The notes under the pieces were generated by a model. The model had not been told where the DNA came from, did not search any database, and worked only from the letters and a program-made list of their open reading frames with translations. The position numbers and the translations under genes were made by a program. Below, one piece after another: positions 23,373 through 31,985 of a stretch of DNA of 45,254 nucleotides. Position 1 is the stretch's first letter, and every line of letters begins with the position of its first letter. The DNA comes from an uncultured Armatimonadota bacterium. GTDB lineage: Bacteria > Armatimonadota > Fimbriimonadia > Fimbriimonadales > Fimbriimonadaceae. The stretch is taken from contig CAIYMO010000034.1 of assembly GCA_903927345.1 (NCBI GenBank), positions 1 through 45,254 on the forward strand, in the 5' to 3' direction.

Positions 23373-24461
23373 TTAAAGAGTTCCGCGAAGCTCTTGTTCT
23401 CGCTCAATCGACTCGAACAACGCCTTGAAATTCCCCTTACCGAAGCTAGTCGCACCCTTTCGGTGGATGATTTCGTAAAACAGGGTCGGTCGGTCGGTGA
23501 TCGGCTTCGTGAAGATTTGGAGCAGGTAGCCCTCGTCGTCGCGGTCCACCAAAATGCCTAACTCGGCCAGAACTTCGACGTCCTCATCAATCTCTCCAAC
23601 TCGATCAGTCAGCACCTCATAGTAGGTCTTAGGAACCCGCAAGAACTGCATTCCGCGTGCCTTAAGCGCAGAGACGGTTGCGACAATGTCGTCTGTTCGG
23701 AGAGCAACGTGCTGAACTCCAGCTCCGCCGAAATACTCCAAGTACTCGTCGATTTGGCTCTTCTTCTTGCCCGCCGCTGGCTCATTGATCGGGAACTTGA
23801 CCCGGCCGTTGCCGGACGCCATCACCTTCGACATCAACGCGGTGTACTCCGTTGAAATGTCGTTGTCGTCAAACGAAATCAGGTTCTTAAAGCCGAGGAT
23901 GTCCTCGTACCACTTCACCCAGACGTTCATCTGCCCAAGCTCCACGTTTCCGACGCAGTGGTCAATCTCAACAATTCCAATCCCCTCGCCTGGCTCATTC
24001 ATCTCAGCAAAGCCCGGCAAGAAGTGACCCGTAAAGTTGTCTCGGTTAATGAAGGTGTGCAGCGTGTCGCCGTAGGTGTGAATCGAAGCGATCCGAACAT
24101 AGCCCTGTTCGTTCTCCAAAGAGTAAGGCTCGATCGCTGGTTTAGCTCCGCGCCGAACAGCCTCGTTGAACGCCCAGTCAACATCATCTACTTCAAATGC
24201 GATGTCGCGAACGAAGTCTCCGTGAATCGCCAAAGCCTCGGCGATGTGGTGACCCGGCTTTACAGGAGCCGAGAACAGCAGCTTGACGTCGTTTTGCTCA
24301 AGCAAGTAATCAACTTCATGTCGAAGCCCAGTCTCAAGCCCGTGTCGAGCTGTGATATTGAAGCCGAAGACGTGTTGGTAGTAGTACGCCGACTGACGAG
24401 CGTTACCAACGTAGTGGCGGATGTGGTCAACCTTTCGAATTGGGAAATTATCTTGCATCAT
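23373..24461 (-). CDS. hpd: 4-hydroxyphenylpyruvate dioxygenase
   Basis: 362 residues with two vicinal-oxygen-chelate halves. The Fe(II) ligands are H168 (VEIDHCVGN), H251 (GVQHVALRT) and E330 (FYEIIHRKG). The C-terminal segment ending in FGKGNFKALFESIEREQELRG is also family-specific. The enzyme converts 4-hydroxyphenylpyruvate to homogentisate in tyrosine catabolism. ATG 24459-24461 has an AAAGGAA ribosome-binding site. Other genes of the homogentisate route (hmgA, fahA) are not in this window. It lies 36 nt downstream of the cyclase gene on the same strand. Confidence 0.96.
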   Translation of the reverse strand: MMQDNFPIRKVDHIRHYVGNARQSAYYYQHVFGFNITARHGLETGLRHEVDYLLEQNDVKLLFSAPVKPGHHIAEALAIHGDFVRDIAFEVDDVDWAFNEAVRRGAKPAIEPYSLENEQGYVRIASIHTYGDTLHTFINRDNFTGHFLPGFAEMNEPGEGIGIVEIDHCVGNVELGQMNVWVKWYEDILGFKNLISFDDNDISTEYTALMSKVMASGNGRVKFPINEPAAGKKKSQIDEYLEYFGGAGVQHVALRTDDIVATVSALKARGMQFLRVPKTYYEVLTDRVGEIDEDVEVLAELGILVDRDDEGYLLQIFTKPITDRPTLFYEIIHRKGATSFGKGNFKALFESIEREQELRGTL

Positions 24462-24497
24462 TGCAATTCCTTTCCCATAGTGTACTTGGGGGCTACG

Positions 24498-25805
24498 TTA
24501 GCTGAGTTTGAAGATTGCCCGAAACACAGAAAGCCATGACGTAACTTCGGTCGGCGCAGCTGTGCCCGATGGTGGGAGCGCGGCACAGGCCATTCCCAAG
24601 GCATCGATAGTGTCTGCCTTAAGCTCCCAAAGCGGCTTGGGATCGGTAATTGTTCCGTTGATCGCAATGATCACCCCGCCAACACCCAGGTGAACATCAG
24701 CTTGGCTCCCGCGGAGCAAAGCCGCAACAGGTTTTTCGGCGGTAGTCGCCTCAATCTCCTTCGAAAGCCAACCCTTAAACGACGCCAACGCCTGGTACTC
24801 GCCTACCATCTTCTGCCCATCCGGCGCCGATACATTGGGATTCTTCTGGAGCAGGGCAACCACCCCGTCAAAGTCGTAAGCATTGCGAAGCGCTTCAAGC
24901 TCAGAAATCTCTGCTGGCGTCAACGCAAATGTCGCCGCTGGTTCAGTTGGCGGCTGGTTTGCAGCCGCGGCGGCGGGCGGTTCAGAATTGGCGGCTGATC
25001 CGCCACCCAGGTTCTGCTTAAGCTTCGTTGCGCTCGCTCGCACCTCTTCGGCGGTTGACTTCCCATCTTTAAACCGATTGATACCGGTCTTGGACGCCTT
25101 CTGTGCTTGGGAGATGAAGTAGACAGGAACGGCAGCGACGCCAATCAGGATCATCGTTAAAACGATCATGAGAGCCGCTCGTCGGCCCGTCGCACCGCCA
25201 GGACCGTCGCTTCCGGAAGGAGGAGTAAACAGCGCCTCTGCCGCTTGGAGCTTCAGCATCTCATCAATGGCGGCGACTTCGTAAGTGGGGATCGGAGTCG
25301 GAATATTCTTTGCCATCTGGCCCGGAACATATTTCGCATCCATCTTCACCTTGTCCTTGACAAGCTTGTAGAATTCCGCCGACATCTTGATTGAGTCAGG
25401 CTTTGCCATCGACTGGATCCGCGCCGCTTGGTTCACGCCATCGCCCATAGTGTTGCGCCCGTTCAGGTGGATATCACCAATATTGAGCCCAATCCGGTGC
25501 GAGAGGACGCCATCCGGCGGGTTGCTCATCTTCAGAGCATGGAGGGTTTGCTGAATGTCGAGCGCACACTGCATGCACTGGACGGCAGAAGGGAAGTACA
25601 CCATCATCCCATCCCCCATCGTGTTCAAAACTTCGCCTTTGAACGTACCTATGCAACGGAAAATCAGATCGAAGTCTCGATGCAGAGCGCGCATCGTGCG
25701 CTCCTCATTGATCGCTGTTAACTTGCTGAAGCCGACCACATCGGTAAACATGATCGACGCTAATGTGCGCTGATCTTGATGTTGCTCGCCCTGTTCGTGA
25801 TCCAT
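24498..25805 (-). CDS. Class III adenylate/guanylate cyclase-domain protein with one membrane helix
   Basis: 435 residues; ATG 25803-25805 has a GAGGGGAA ribosome-binding site. The cyclase homology domain (about 12-175) has the metal Asp D22 in MFTDVVGFSKL and D65 in NTMGDG, and the transition-state pair Asn/Arg in GDGVNQAARIQSMAKP. The purine-selecting Lys of the K-x-x-GD motif is Asn (N61), so nucleotide preference is uncertain. A membrane helix (AALMIVLTMILIGVAAVPVYFI, about 220-241) is followed by an Ala/Pro-rich linker and a helical C-terminal domain of unknown type. The topology puts the catalytic domain in the cytoplasm and the tail outside. It probably makes cAMP or cGMP in response to an envelope signal. 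Confidence 0.9.
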   Translation of the reverse strand: MDHEQGEQHQDQRTLASIMFTDVVGFSKLTAINEERTMRALHRDFDLIFRCIGTFKGEVLNTMGDGMMVYFPSAVQCMQCALDIQQTLHALKMSNPPDGVLSHRIGLNIGDIHLNGRNTMGDGVNQAARIQSMAKPDSIKMSAEFYKLVKDKVKMDAKYVPGQMAKNIPTPIPTYEVAAIDEMLKLQAAEALFTPPSGSDGPGGATGRRAALMIVLTMILIGVAAVPVYFISQAQKASKTGINRFKDGKSTAEEVRASATKLKQNLGGGSAANSEPPAAAAANQPPTEPAATFALTPAEISELEALRNAYDFDGVVALLQKNPNVSAPDGQKMVGEYQALASFKGWLSKEIEATTAEKPVAALLRGSQADVHLGVGGVIIAINGTITDPKPLWELKADTIDALGMACAALPPSGTAAPTEVTSWLSVFRAIFKLS

Positions 25806-25849
25806 GAGTCGTTCCCCTCGTCCTCAGACAAAGTTAAGACGATACCAAT

Positions 25850-25870
25850 CCCTAATTTGTGCCCTAATTT
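25850..25870. repeat. Two direct copies of CCCTAATTT in the cyclase-tRNA intergenic region
   Basis: CCCTAATTT occurs at 25850-25858 and 25862-25870, a 12-base period just upstream of the minus-strand cyclase gene. The spacing of about one helical turn is compatible with tandem protein sites, but this is inference. Confidence 0.35.
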
Positions 25871-25916
25871 CTTGCGTTATGCTTCAACCCTAGGAATCGT
25901 GCGGGCACGAGTAGGG

Positions 25917-25947
25917 TTGCAAGGCAAATGATCCAAAATGGTATATT
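25917..25947 (+). promoter_or_regulatory. Possible promoter of tRNA-Thr
   Basis: TTGCAA (25917-25922) and TATATT (25942-25947) lie upstream of the tRNA. The -10 position would start transcription a few bases before the mature 5' end, but the 19-bp spacer is long, so only the -10 is persuasive. Confidence 0.35.
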
Positions 25948-25960
25948 GAACGTCCGATAA

Positions 25961-26035
25961 GCCGATGTAGCTCAGTGGCAGAGCAAGTCTTTCGTAAAGA
26001 TTAGGTCGCGGGTTCGATTCCCATCATCGGCTCCA
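25961..26035 (+). tRNA. tRNA-Thr (anticodon CGU)
   Basis: 75 nt including an encoded CCA end. The acceptor arms GCCGATG and CATCGGC pair fully; the D stem is GCTC/GAGC. The anticodon stem AGTCT/AGATT (one G-T pair) closes a loop TTCGTAA with anticodon CGT at loop positions 34-36, reading ACG codons (Thr). The T arm has GGG/CCC and the TTCGATT loop, with one C-A mismatch. No identity switch or intron is seen. Confidence 0.93.
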
Positions 26036-26193
26036 GTTTCTCCGGTTCCACGGCGATCATCAACACTGGGCAGCTTGGCATCAAGAACGTTATGCCAATC
26101 AACTCGACTTTCCAGCATCAATGCAGATCAAATTATCCAAAACTCTTACCCTAAACCCGCAATTCCCCCTACCGGACAGCCTTCCCCCGGTGT

Positions 26194-26199
26194 TATGCT
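26194..26199 (+). promoter_or_regulatory. Candidate -10 element TATGCT, leaderless DUF4253 gene
   Basis: TATGCT ends six bases before ATG 26206 and there is no Shine-Dalgarno sequence, so a leaderless transcript is likely. The rest of the tRNA-to-gene gap (26036-26193) shows nothing else I can name. Confidence 0.4.
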
Positions 26200-26205
26200 T
26201 ACGCA

Positions 26206-27015
26206 ATGCTGAAGTGGTTGCAAGGAAAAAAGGGAAAGGAGGAGCCCGTCGCTGCGCCTGTAACCCACGCAGTAACCCAGCCCGCTCCCCTGGCTCAACC
26301 GCAAGCCCAGCGTCAACCACAAACTCCAGCACCTGCACCGGCGGCCCCCCAGAAAGTGCGAATGGTGAGCATGCTCACCGGACCACTTGCTCTCAAGCAA
26401 TTCGCTCCGAACCAAGCTCAGGCCCAATGGCTCTCGTTGCGTGGTCGCGTGAACGGCGCCCTCATCATATTCGCCGACATTGAGCCCCATTCCGAGCTCC
26501 GTGAACCAGAAGCCCACGCAGTCCCAACCGAAACCGGCACCGTCGATTACGACGCAATTCTTTCAAATCACAAGCAGAAGCTGACGGACTCAAACTTCGA
26601 CCGGCACCGACCCGTAGCGGAAACCCTCGCCGCCGGCGAGCCCGCCAAAGAGTTCTTCACCCTGAAAGGCGGTGAAGCAACAACCCACTTGGGCGTGGTC
26701 CCGGTTAAAGAGCCCTGGCGCGTAGTTTCAAACGCCACGTTTGGTAGCTGGGAACGAATCGCTGATGATGACATCGTCACCGCGCATCTTAAGTCTTGGT
26801 ACGAAAAATACGGAGCCACCCCCGCGCTACTCGGTCCCGGACACCTCGAACTCTGGCTTGATAAACCGGTAGTCGATCCGGAACTAGCCGCCGATCTGGC
26901 ACTGGAAATGTTCTCTCTCTGCCCCGATATCATCGACGAAGGCGTCGAAACGACCGAGGCGCTTGCAATCTCTATCCTCGGAGCTCACGTTTGGTACTTC
27001 TGGTGGGATCAGTAA
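26206..27015 (+). CDS. DUF4253-domain protein
   Basis: 269 residues. The N-terminus has a basic Lys/Gly/Glu patch and a Pro/Gln/Ala-rich linker. The C-terminal ~120 residues match DUF4253: VPVKEPWRVVSNATFGSW, then LKSWYEKYGATPALLGPGHLELWLDKPV, LALEMFSLCPDIIDEGVETTEALAISI and the closing WYFWWD. The function of this family is unknown; many members occur near polymorphic-toxin or SMI1/KNR4-type immunity genes, but none is visible here. There is no signal peptide, so it is probably cytosolic. Confidence 0.83.
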   Translation: MLKWLQGKKGKEEPVAAPVTHAVTQPAPLAQPQAQRQPQTPAPAPAAPQKVRMVSMLTGPLALKQFAPNQAQAQWLSLRGRVNGALIIFADIEPHSELREPEAHAVPTETGTVDYDAILSNHKQKLTDSNFDRHRPVAETLAAGEPAKEFFTLKGGEATTHLGVVPVKEPWRVVSNATFGSWERIADDDIVTAHLKSWYEKYGATPALLGPGHLELWLDKPVVDPELAADLALEMFSLCPDIIDEGVETTEALAISILGAHVWYFWWDQ

Positions 27016-27136
27016 GATCCGCAGGATCGGTCAACAATCTCTGACGTCACACCTTAACGATGGGTTCAAAGCCCCCATGTGACAAACTGGAGCCTATGAT
27101 CGGACAGAATGAATGCTCGACCAACAGGGGGACAAT

Positions 27137-27868
27137 TTGATCCTCGCTACGACTCTCGCGATTGCAATGAAATCAATGATGGTTGAACCTACCATCGTGG
27201 TTGTTGGAGATACCGTCGTCGCCGAGAAAACGAGCAAAGGCTGGAGAAATCCTGCGAAGAGCCTCAACGGCAAGAAAGTTTCACTGAAGAGCTGGAAGCT
27301 CGACAGCACCGTTGCGGACTACGAAGGCGAAGTCGAATATGACGAAGGACCACCTATGGAATCCGTGCACCTGAAAGGCATCGAAATGGCGGACAAGGAT
27401 GTTCTCTCTGTTTCCGGCAAGCCAATGTTCGCTCCGGTCACCCGAATCAGTGGCTCAAACCCCGAGTACAAGAAGATTGCTGCTGAGTATGGCAAGTCCC
27501 GTGGACGAAAGGCCCTCCCTTCGGTAACCAGTGGATTCCAAGCTGACCTAGATGGCGACGGACGCAAGGAAGTTCTCCTCGTCATCGCCACCGGTGAAGA
27601 CGTTAAGAAAGAAAATGGCTTCTGCGCCATCGTGCTTCGTTATGTTTCTGGTGGCAAGGTTGTCACCAAGACGCTCGAGTTCAACGGCAGATATGGCTAC
27701 ATGCGCGGTCCTTACTCGGGTCGTGTCTACGGCGTCGGCGACTTCGATGGCGACGGCACTCGCGAGTTCATCTACACCTTCGAAGACCCATGGGGCACCG
27801 AGACCAAGCTTAAGCAGTTCAAGAACGGCCAAGTAAAGCACCTCTGCACCACCGCCTTCGGCGAATAA
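27137..27868 (+). CDS. Protein with FG-GAP/VCBS-like calcium-binding motifs, unknown function
   Basis: About 243 residues from TTG 27137, chosen because AGGGGGA lies four bases upstream and the product starts with a weakly hydrophobic stretch (ILATTLAIAMKSMM); ATG 27113 gives eight more residues. Two D-x-D-G-D-G-x-x-E motifs typical of FG-GAP/integrin-like propeller repeats are present in the second half (ADLDGDGRKEVLLV and GDFDGDGTREFIYTF). They usually bind Ca2+ and occur in extracytoplasmic proteins. Only two repeats are visible, too few for a full propeller. The role is not known. It ends 18 nt before the inverted repeat at the DUF1592 gene. Confidence 0.72.
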   Translation: MILATTLAIAMKSMMVEPTIVVVGDTVVAEKTSKGWRNPAKSLNGKKVSLKSWKLDSTVADYEGEVEYDEGPPMESVHLKGIEMADKDVLSVSGKPMFAPVTRISGSNPEYKKIAAEYGKSRGRKALPSVTSGFQADLDGDGRKEVLLVIATGEDVKKENGFCAIVLRYVSGGKVVTKTLEFNGRYGYMRGPYSGRVYGVGDFDGDGTREFIYTFEDPWGTETKLKQFKNGQVKHLCTTAFGE

Positions 27869-27886
27869 TCTGGGTCACAAATTTCG

Positions 27887-27922
27887 CTTACAGTGAATCT
27901 GAATATGCAGATTCACTGTAAG
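27887..27922. repeat. Perfect 15-bp inverted repeat with 6-base loop at the DUF1592 gene start
   Basis: The arm CTTACAGTGAATCTG at 27887-27901 is repeated exactly in inverse orientation at 27908-27922, separated by AATATG. It covers two possible start codons (GTG 27893, ATG 27905) and ends directly at ATG 27923. There is no T-run, so it is not a standard terminator. It could be an operator or a translation-controlling hairpin. Confidence 0.85.
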
Positions 27923-30214
27923 ATGGATAACAGAGTGAAAAAGGCGCATCTGCTCCTCCTGACGACGTCGTCACTGCCACTTCTGGTCGCCCTCCAGGCT
28001 CCACAGAAGACGTCATCGTCTGCCCCTTCAGGTGAGGCACTCTTTGCCAAAAACTGCGCTTCCTGCCACGGACAAAAAGGTGTCGGCGGAAGCGGATATC
28101 CCAAGGCTCTCACCGGCAACCGAGCTCCCGCAGAACTGGGAACGTACATCGCCAAGTCTATGCCGCCGGGTGGCAAAACTCCGCCCGCCCAAGCAACCGA
28201 GATCGCGAAGTACATGTACGACGCGTTTTACTCTCCGATTGCTCAAGAGCGGATTAGACCCCCAAGAGTCACCCTGCAGCGACTGACCGTCAAACAGTTT
28301 CGAAACGCTCTCGCCGATCTGATCGGCCCCGAGCACCAAGCGCTCAGCGGTGAACCCGGGGGAATGACTGGCAACTACTACAAAAGCCGGCCGTGGGACG
28401 ATAAGAACCGACTGATCCAGCGAAAAGACTTCACCATCAACTACGACTTCGGAACCAAAGGACCGAGCGACGCTGCATTCGATCTCTGGAATTTCTCCGC
28501 CGTCTGGATTGGCTCCATCATCGCTCCCGAAACCGGCGAGTACGAGTTCATCGTTCAATCAAACCAAAACGTAAAACTTCAGGTGAACGCTGACCGACCG
28601 ATTCTCGATAACCGCGTTCGGAGTCTCAACGAAACGGAGTTCAAAGCGTCAACCTATCTGATCGCGGGTCGTAACTATCCGTTCTTTGTAGAGTTCACCA
28701 AGCAAACTGCTGGAGTCAACGACGAGGAAAAAAAGAAGAAGACCCCGCCATCATCAGCATACGTGAAGTTACTTTGGCGCCGCCCCAAAATGGCGCCCGA
28801 GATCATCCCGCCTCAATTCTTCAGCCAAGGCTGGAACCAAAACACATACATCTGCAACGCCCCTCTCCCAGCCGACGACCGCAGCATCGGCTACGACCGA
28901 GGCAATGCCGTCAGTAAGGACTGGGATGAAGCGACCACGCGGGCTGCCCTTGAAACCGCAGAATATGTCCTCGCCAACCTGGACAAGCAAAGCGGAACGA
29001 AACAAGGCGACGCAAACCGCCTTCCGAAGCTCAAAGAAGGCCTAAAGCTTTTCTTGACTAAGGCGTTCCGACAGCCCCTCACCCCCGAGTTAGAGCAGCT
29101 CTATCTGGAAAAGCCATTCGCGAGCGTGGCCTCACCCGAAGCTGCGATCAAGAAAATCGTAGTCCTCGCTCTCAAGTCCCCAAGATTCCTATACCGAGAA
29201 CTCGGAAACCGGAAGGACCCCTTCCAGACCGCGTCTGAACTCAGCTTCGGGCTCTGGGATTCCATCCCCGATGTCGCTCTTCTCCAGGCCACAGCAAAGG
29301 GTGAACTCAATACGCCAGAAGGGAAGCGCAACCACGTCCAGCGCCTCGTCAACGACTCCCGAACTTACACCAAGCTTCGTGAGTTCCTAATGAGCTGGCT
29401 CAAGGTCGACGAAATCCCCGACATCGTCAAGAACGCCAAAGCGTTTCCGCAGTTCGATCAAGCCATTGTCAACGATCTCCGAACCTCGCTCGATCTCTAC
29501 CTCAAAGATGCTGTGTGGGCTCCCGACGGCTCGTTCACTAAGCTGATGACCAGCAAGAATCAGTTCCTCAACGGAAGGCTCAGCAAGCTTTACGGCGGAA
29601 ATCTGGATCCTAATTCGGGCTTCCAGCCTGTGATGCTCACCGATCGAGTTGGCGTCCTGACTCACCCCTACTTGCTCTCCAAGTTCGCATACAACGAGGG
29701 TTCGTCGCCAATCCACCGCGGCGTTCTGATCGCCCGAAATATGATGGGCCGAGTCCTGGCGCCACCGCCCATCGCGGTTGCTCCGGTCGCGGCGTCCCTG
29801 CAGCCCACGCTTACCACCCGGGAACGTGTTCAGCAACAAACCAAGCCAGAAGGCTGCTACGGTTGCCACCAGCTCATCAACCCTCTAGGGTTCACCCTCG
29901 AAAAATATGACGCGATTGGCAAACTTCGCCTCATCGATAACAACAAGCCCGTCGACACTTCCGGGGGTTATGTGAACATGAAAGGTGAATCAGTCAAATT
30001 CAACGATGCTGGCGATTTAGCCAATTACATCGTCAATAGCGAGGAGAGTCAATCTGCGTTTGTGGAAAAACTCTTCCAGTACTTCACAAAGCAGCCAATT
30101 AGAGCCTATGGCAAGGATGCGTTGCCGAAGCTTGTCGCGCAATTCCGTAAGGATAACTATAATGTCCGTAGCCTCGTCGTCAACGTGATGATGGTCGCGA
30201 CCGGGAGCCAGTAA
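27923..30214 (+). CDS. DUF1587/PA14-like/DUF1592/DUF1588/DUF1585 multidomain protein with N-terminal cytochrome c motif
   Basis: 763 residues from ATG 27923 (GTG 27893 would add ten). After a signal peptide ([22 protein letters not shown]) comes a c-type haem site CASCH, then a DUF1587 segment ([21 protein letters not shown]). A PA14-like beta domain follows ([29 protein letters not shown]), then DUF1592 (FLYRELG..., [17 protein letters not shown]), DUF1588 ([30 protein letters not shown] with CYGCH) and DUF1585 ([28 protein letters not shown]). This layout is typical of Planctomycetes and related phyla; the proteins are extracytoplasmic with no proven function. The stop overlaps the ATG of the DUF1552 gene (TAATG), indicating coupled translation. 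Confidence 0.92.
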   Translation: MDNRVKKAHLLLLTTSSLPLLVALQAPQKTSSSAPSGEALFAKNCASCHGQKGVGGSGYPKALTGNRAPAELGTYIAKSMPPGGKTPPAQATEIAKYMYDAFYSPIAQERIRPPRVTLQRLTVKQFRNALADLIGPEHQALSGEPGGMTGNYYKSRPWDDKNRLIQRKDFTINYDFGTKGPSDAAFDLWNFSAVWIGSIIAPETGEYEFIVQSNQNVKLQVNADRPILDNRVRSLNETEFKASTYLIAGRNYPFFVEFTKQTAGVNDEEKKKKTPPSSAYVKLLWRRPKMAPEIIPPQFFSQGWNQNTYICNAPLPADDRSIGYDRGNAVSKDWDEATTRAALETAEYVLANLDKQSGTKQGDANRLPKLKEGLKLFLTKAFRQPLTPELEQLYLEKPFASVASPEAAIKKIVVLALKSPRFLYRELGNRKDPFQTASELSFGLWDSIPDVALLQATAKGELNTPEGKRNHVQRLVNDSRTYTKLREFLMSWLKVDEIPDIVKNAKAFPQFDQAIVNDLRTSLDLYLKDAVWAPDGSFTKLMTSKNQFLNGRLSKLYGGNLDPNSGFQPVMLTDRVGVLTHPYLLSKFAYNEGSSPIHRGVLIARNMMGRVLAPPPIAVAPVAASLQPTLTTRERVQQQTKPEGCYGCHQLINPLGFTLEKYDAIGKLRLIDNNKPVDTSGGYVNMKGESVKFNDAGDLANYIVNSEESQSAFVEKLFQYFTKQPIRAYGKDALPKLVAQFRKDNYNVRSLVVNVMMVATGSQ

Positions 30215-31530
30215 TGAACGAATCAACACGAAGAGATTTCCTCCGCACGCTTGGTGTCAGCGCAGCGGCGATGCCGTTCCTGATGGGACTCCCGAGCTTC
30301 GCGTTCGGCAACCCCGCACCGATCCGAAAGAAGCGCCTGGTGATCCTCTTTAGCCCGGACGGTATTGTTCCAAGCACTTTCTGGCCAGACATGCCTGGCA
30401 CCGGATTCATCTTCAAGGAATCCCTCAAGCCGCTTGCTAACTACCGTGAGAAAATGCTGATTCTCAAGGGTGTCAGTGACCGAGTGCACGGAGACGGTGA
30501 CAACCACATGCGTGGCATAGGATGTCTGCTCACTGGCGTCGAACTATTCCCCGGCAACGTCCAAGGTGGCTCCGATACTCCCGCCGGTTGGTCAAGTGGA
30601 ATCTCGATCGACCAAGAGATCAAGAACTACCTCCAAAAGAATCCTGCAACGAAGACCCGCTTCGGCTCGCTCGAGTTCGGAGTCATGGTCCCCGAACACG
30701 CAGATACCTGGACGCGAATGAGCTATGCCGGGCCAAACAAGCCTATCGCGCCCATTGACGATCCGTACCAGATGTTCAACAAACTCTATGGCTCGATGAA
30801 GGACCGAGAGCTGATGAAGTCCGTTCTCGATGACCTCAAGCAGGACATGGACAAGGTGCGATCGCAAATTTCCAAGGACGATCAGCGGCTACTCGACGAC
30901 CACATGCAACTCGTCCGCGAGATGGAAAAGGACATCGCGTCCCACAAAAATGAGGCAGTCGGTCACGCCGTGCCTCAACTCGAACCCGGAGTGCGTCGCG
31001 ACAACGACAACATGCCCCGCATCAGCAAGTTGCAAATCGACCTCATGGTCAGCTCGTTCATCGCCGATTCCTGCCGAATCGCGACCCTTCAGTACACCAA
31101 CTCGGTCGGTCAGCCTCGCTTCACTTGGCTTGGCATCACCGAAGGGCAACACGACCTCTCGCACGAGCCCGATAGCAACGCCACTGCTCAAGAAAAGCTG
31201 ACCCGAATCAACAAGTGGTACGCCGAGCAAATGGCGTACTTGCTCAAGCAGCTCAGCGAAACCAAGGAGCCCGATGGTAGCGGCACCCTGCTCGACAACA
31301 CCACCGTCATTTGGACCAATGAGCTTGGACAAGGCAACAGCCACACCCTAGAAAACATCCCCTGGGTGCTCGTCGGCGGCGGACTCGGTTTCAAAACAGG
31401 ACGGTACATCGACTTCAAAGGCGTCCCCCACAACCGGCTCCTCATGGAACTCGCCCACGGATTCGATCACCACATCACAACCTTCGGCAACAAAGACCAT
31501 TGCGGCCAAGGCGTTTTGGGTCTGAAATAG
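30214..31530 (+). CDS. DUF1552-family protein, Tat-exported
   Basis: 438 residues. The N-terminus has a twin-arginine signal ([28 protein letters not shown]). The rest matches DUF1552: [47 protein letters not shown] and [27 protein letters not shown]. The fold resembles the alkaline-phosphatase-like DUF1501 family, but catalytic activity is unproven. DUF1552 genes nearly always accompany DUF1592 genes, as here (4-nt-type TAATG junction), so the two probably work together outside the cytoplasm. Confidence 0.93.
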   Translation: MNESTRRDFLRTLGVSAAAMPFLMGLPSFAFGNPAPIRKKRLVILFSPDGIVPSTFWPDMPGTGFIFKESLKPLANYREKMLILKGVSDRVHGDGDNHMRGIGCLLTGVELFPGNVQGGSDTPAGWSSGISIDQEIKNYLQKNPATKTRFGSLEFGVMVPEHADTWTRMSYAGPNKPIAPIDDPYQMFNKLYGSMKDRELMKSVLDDLKQDMDKVRSQISKDDQRLLDDHMQLVREMEKDIASHKNEAVGHAVPQLEPGVRRDNDNMPRISKLQIDLMVSSFIADSCRIATLQYTNSVGQPRFTWLGITEGQHDLSHEPDSNATAQEKLTRINKWYAEQMAYLLKQLSETKEPDGSGTLLDNTTVIWTNELGQGNSHTLENIPWVLVGGGLGFKTGRYIDFKGVPHNRLLMELAHGFDHHITTFGNKDHCGQGVLGLK

Positions 31531-31546
31531 TCGGTTAAGTCTGTTC

Positions 31547-31906
31547 ATGAACAAAGCCGCTCGTTGTCTCCTTACCGCTATCGCAGGATTTGGAGGCATT
31601 TGTTACCTGATGTTTAGGGTTCAGACGGTGGCGTCAGTAATCCCGGTCGGGGTCTATGCCGCGACCCTGAGTTTGCACTTCTTTGGTCTACGCGTCACGT
31701 CTCCAGGAGTCGACAAATCAAACTGGATCAGAATCAGTTTGTTGGGATCGGCCGTGTTCATTGTGGCGGGAGTTGTAATGGTCTTAGGCAACATGATCAG
31801 TGGGCCGATGGCATTCGTGATCTGGATTCTGGGCCTGGGCATCCAAGGCAACCTAATCGAAGCCAACGAAGAGTTCGCGTTAAAGCGAGAGCTTAGAGCC
31901 AAGTGA
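31547..31906 (+). CDS. Small membrane protein of unknown function
   Basis: 119 residues with four hydrophobic stretches (about 7-22, 28-48, 63-83 and 86-105) and a charged C-terminus (EANEEFALKRELRAK). TTAAGT ends six bases before ATG 31547 and no Shine-Dalgarno sequence is seen, so it may be transcribed alone. No family is recognised. It is convergent with dnaE2; the gap 31907-31985 shows no terminator hairpin. Confidence 0.72.
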   Translation: MNKAARCLLTAIAGFGGICYLMFRVQTVASVIPVGVYAATLSLHFFGLRVTSPGVDKSNWIRISLLGSAVFIVAGVVMVLGNMISGPMAFVIWILGLGIQGNLIEANEEFALKRELRAK

Positions 31907-31985
31907 ATGCGTCTCAACATCATCAACCAGTTCAGCATTGAAGCTGCTGCCGATGTCGTCCGCTGATACCGAGACCTTTTAGTCA

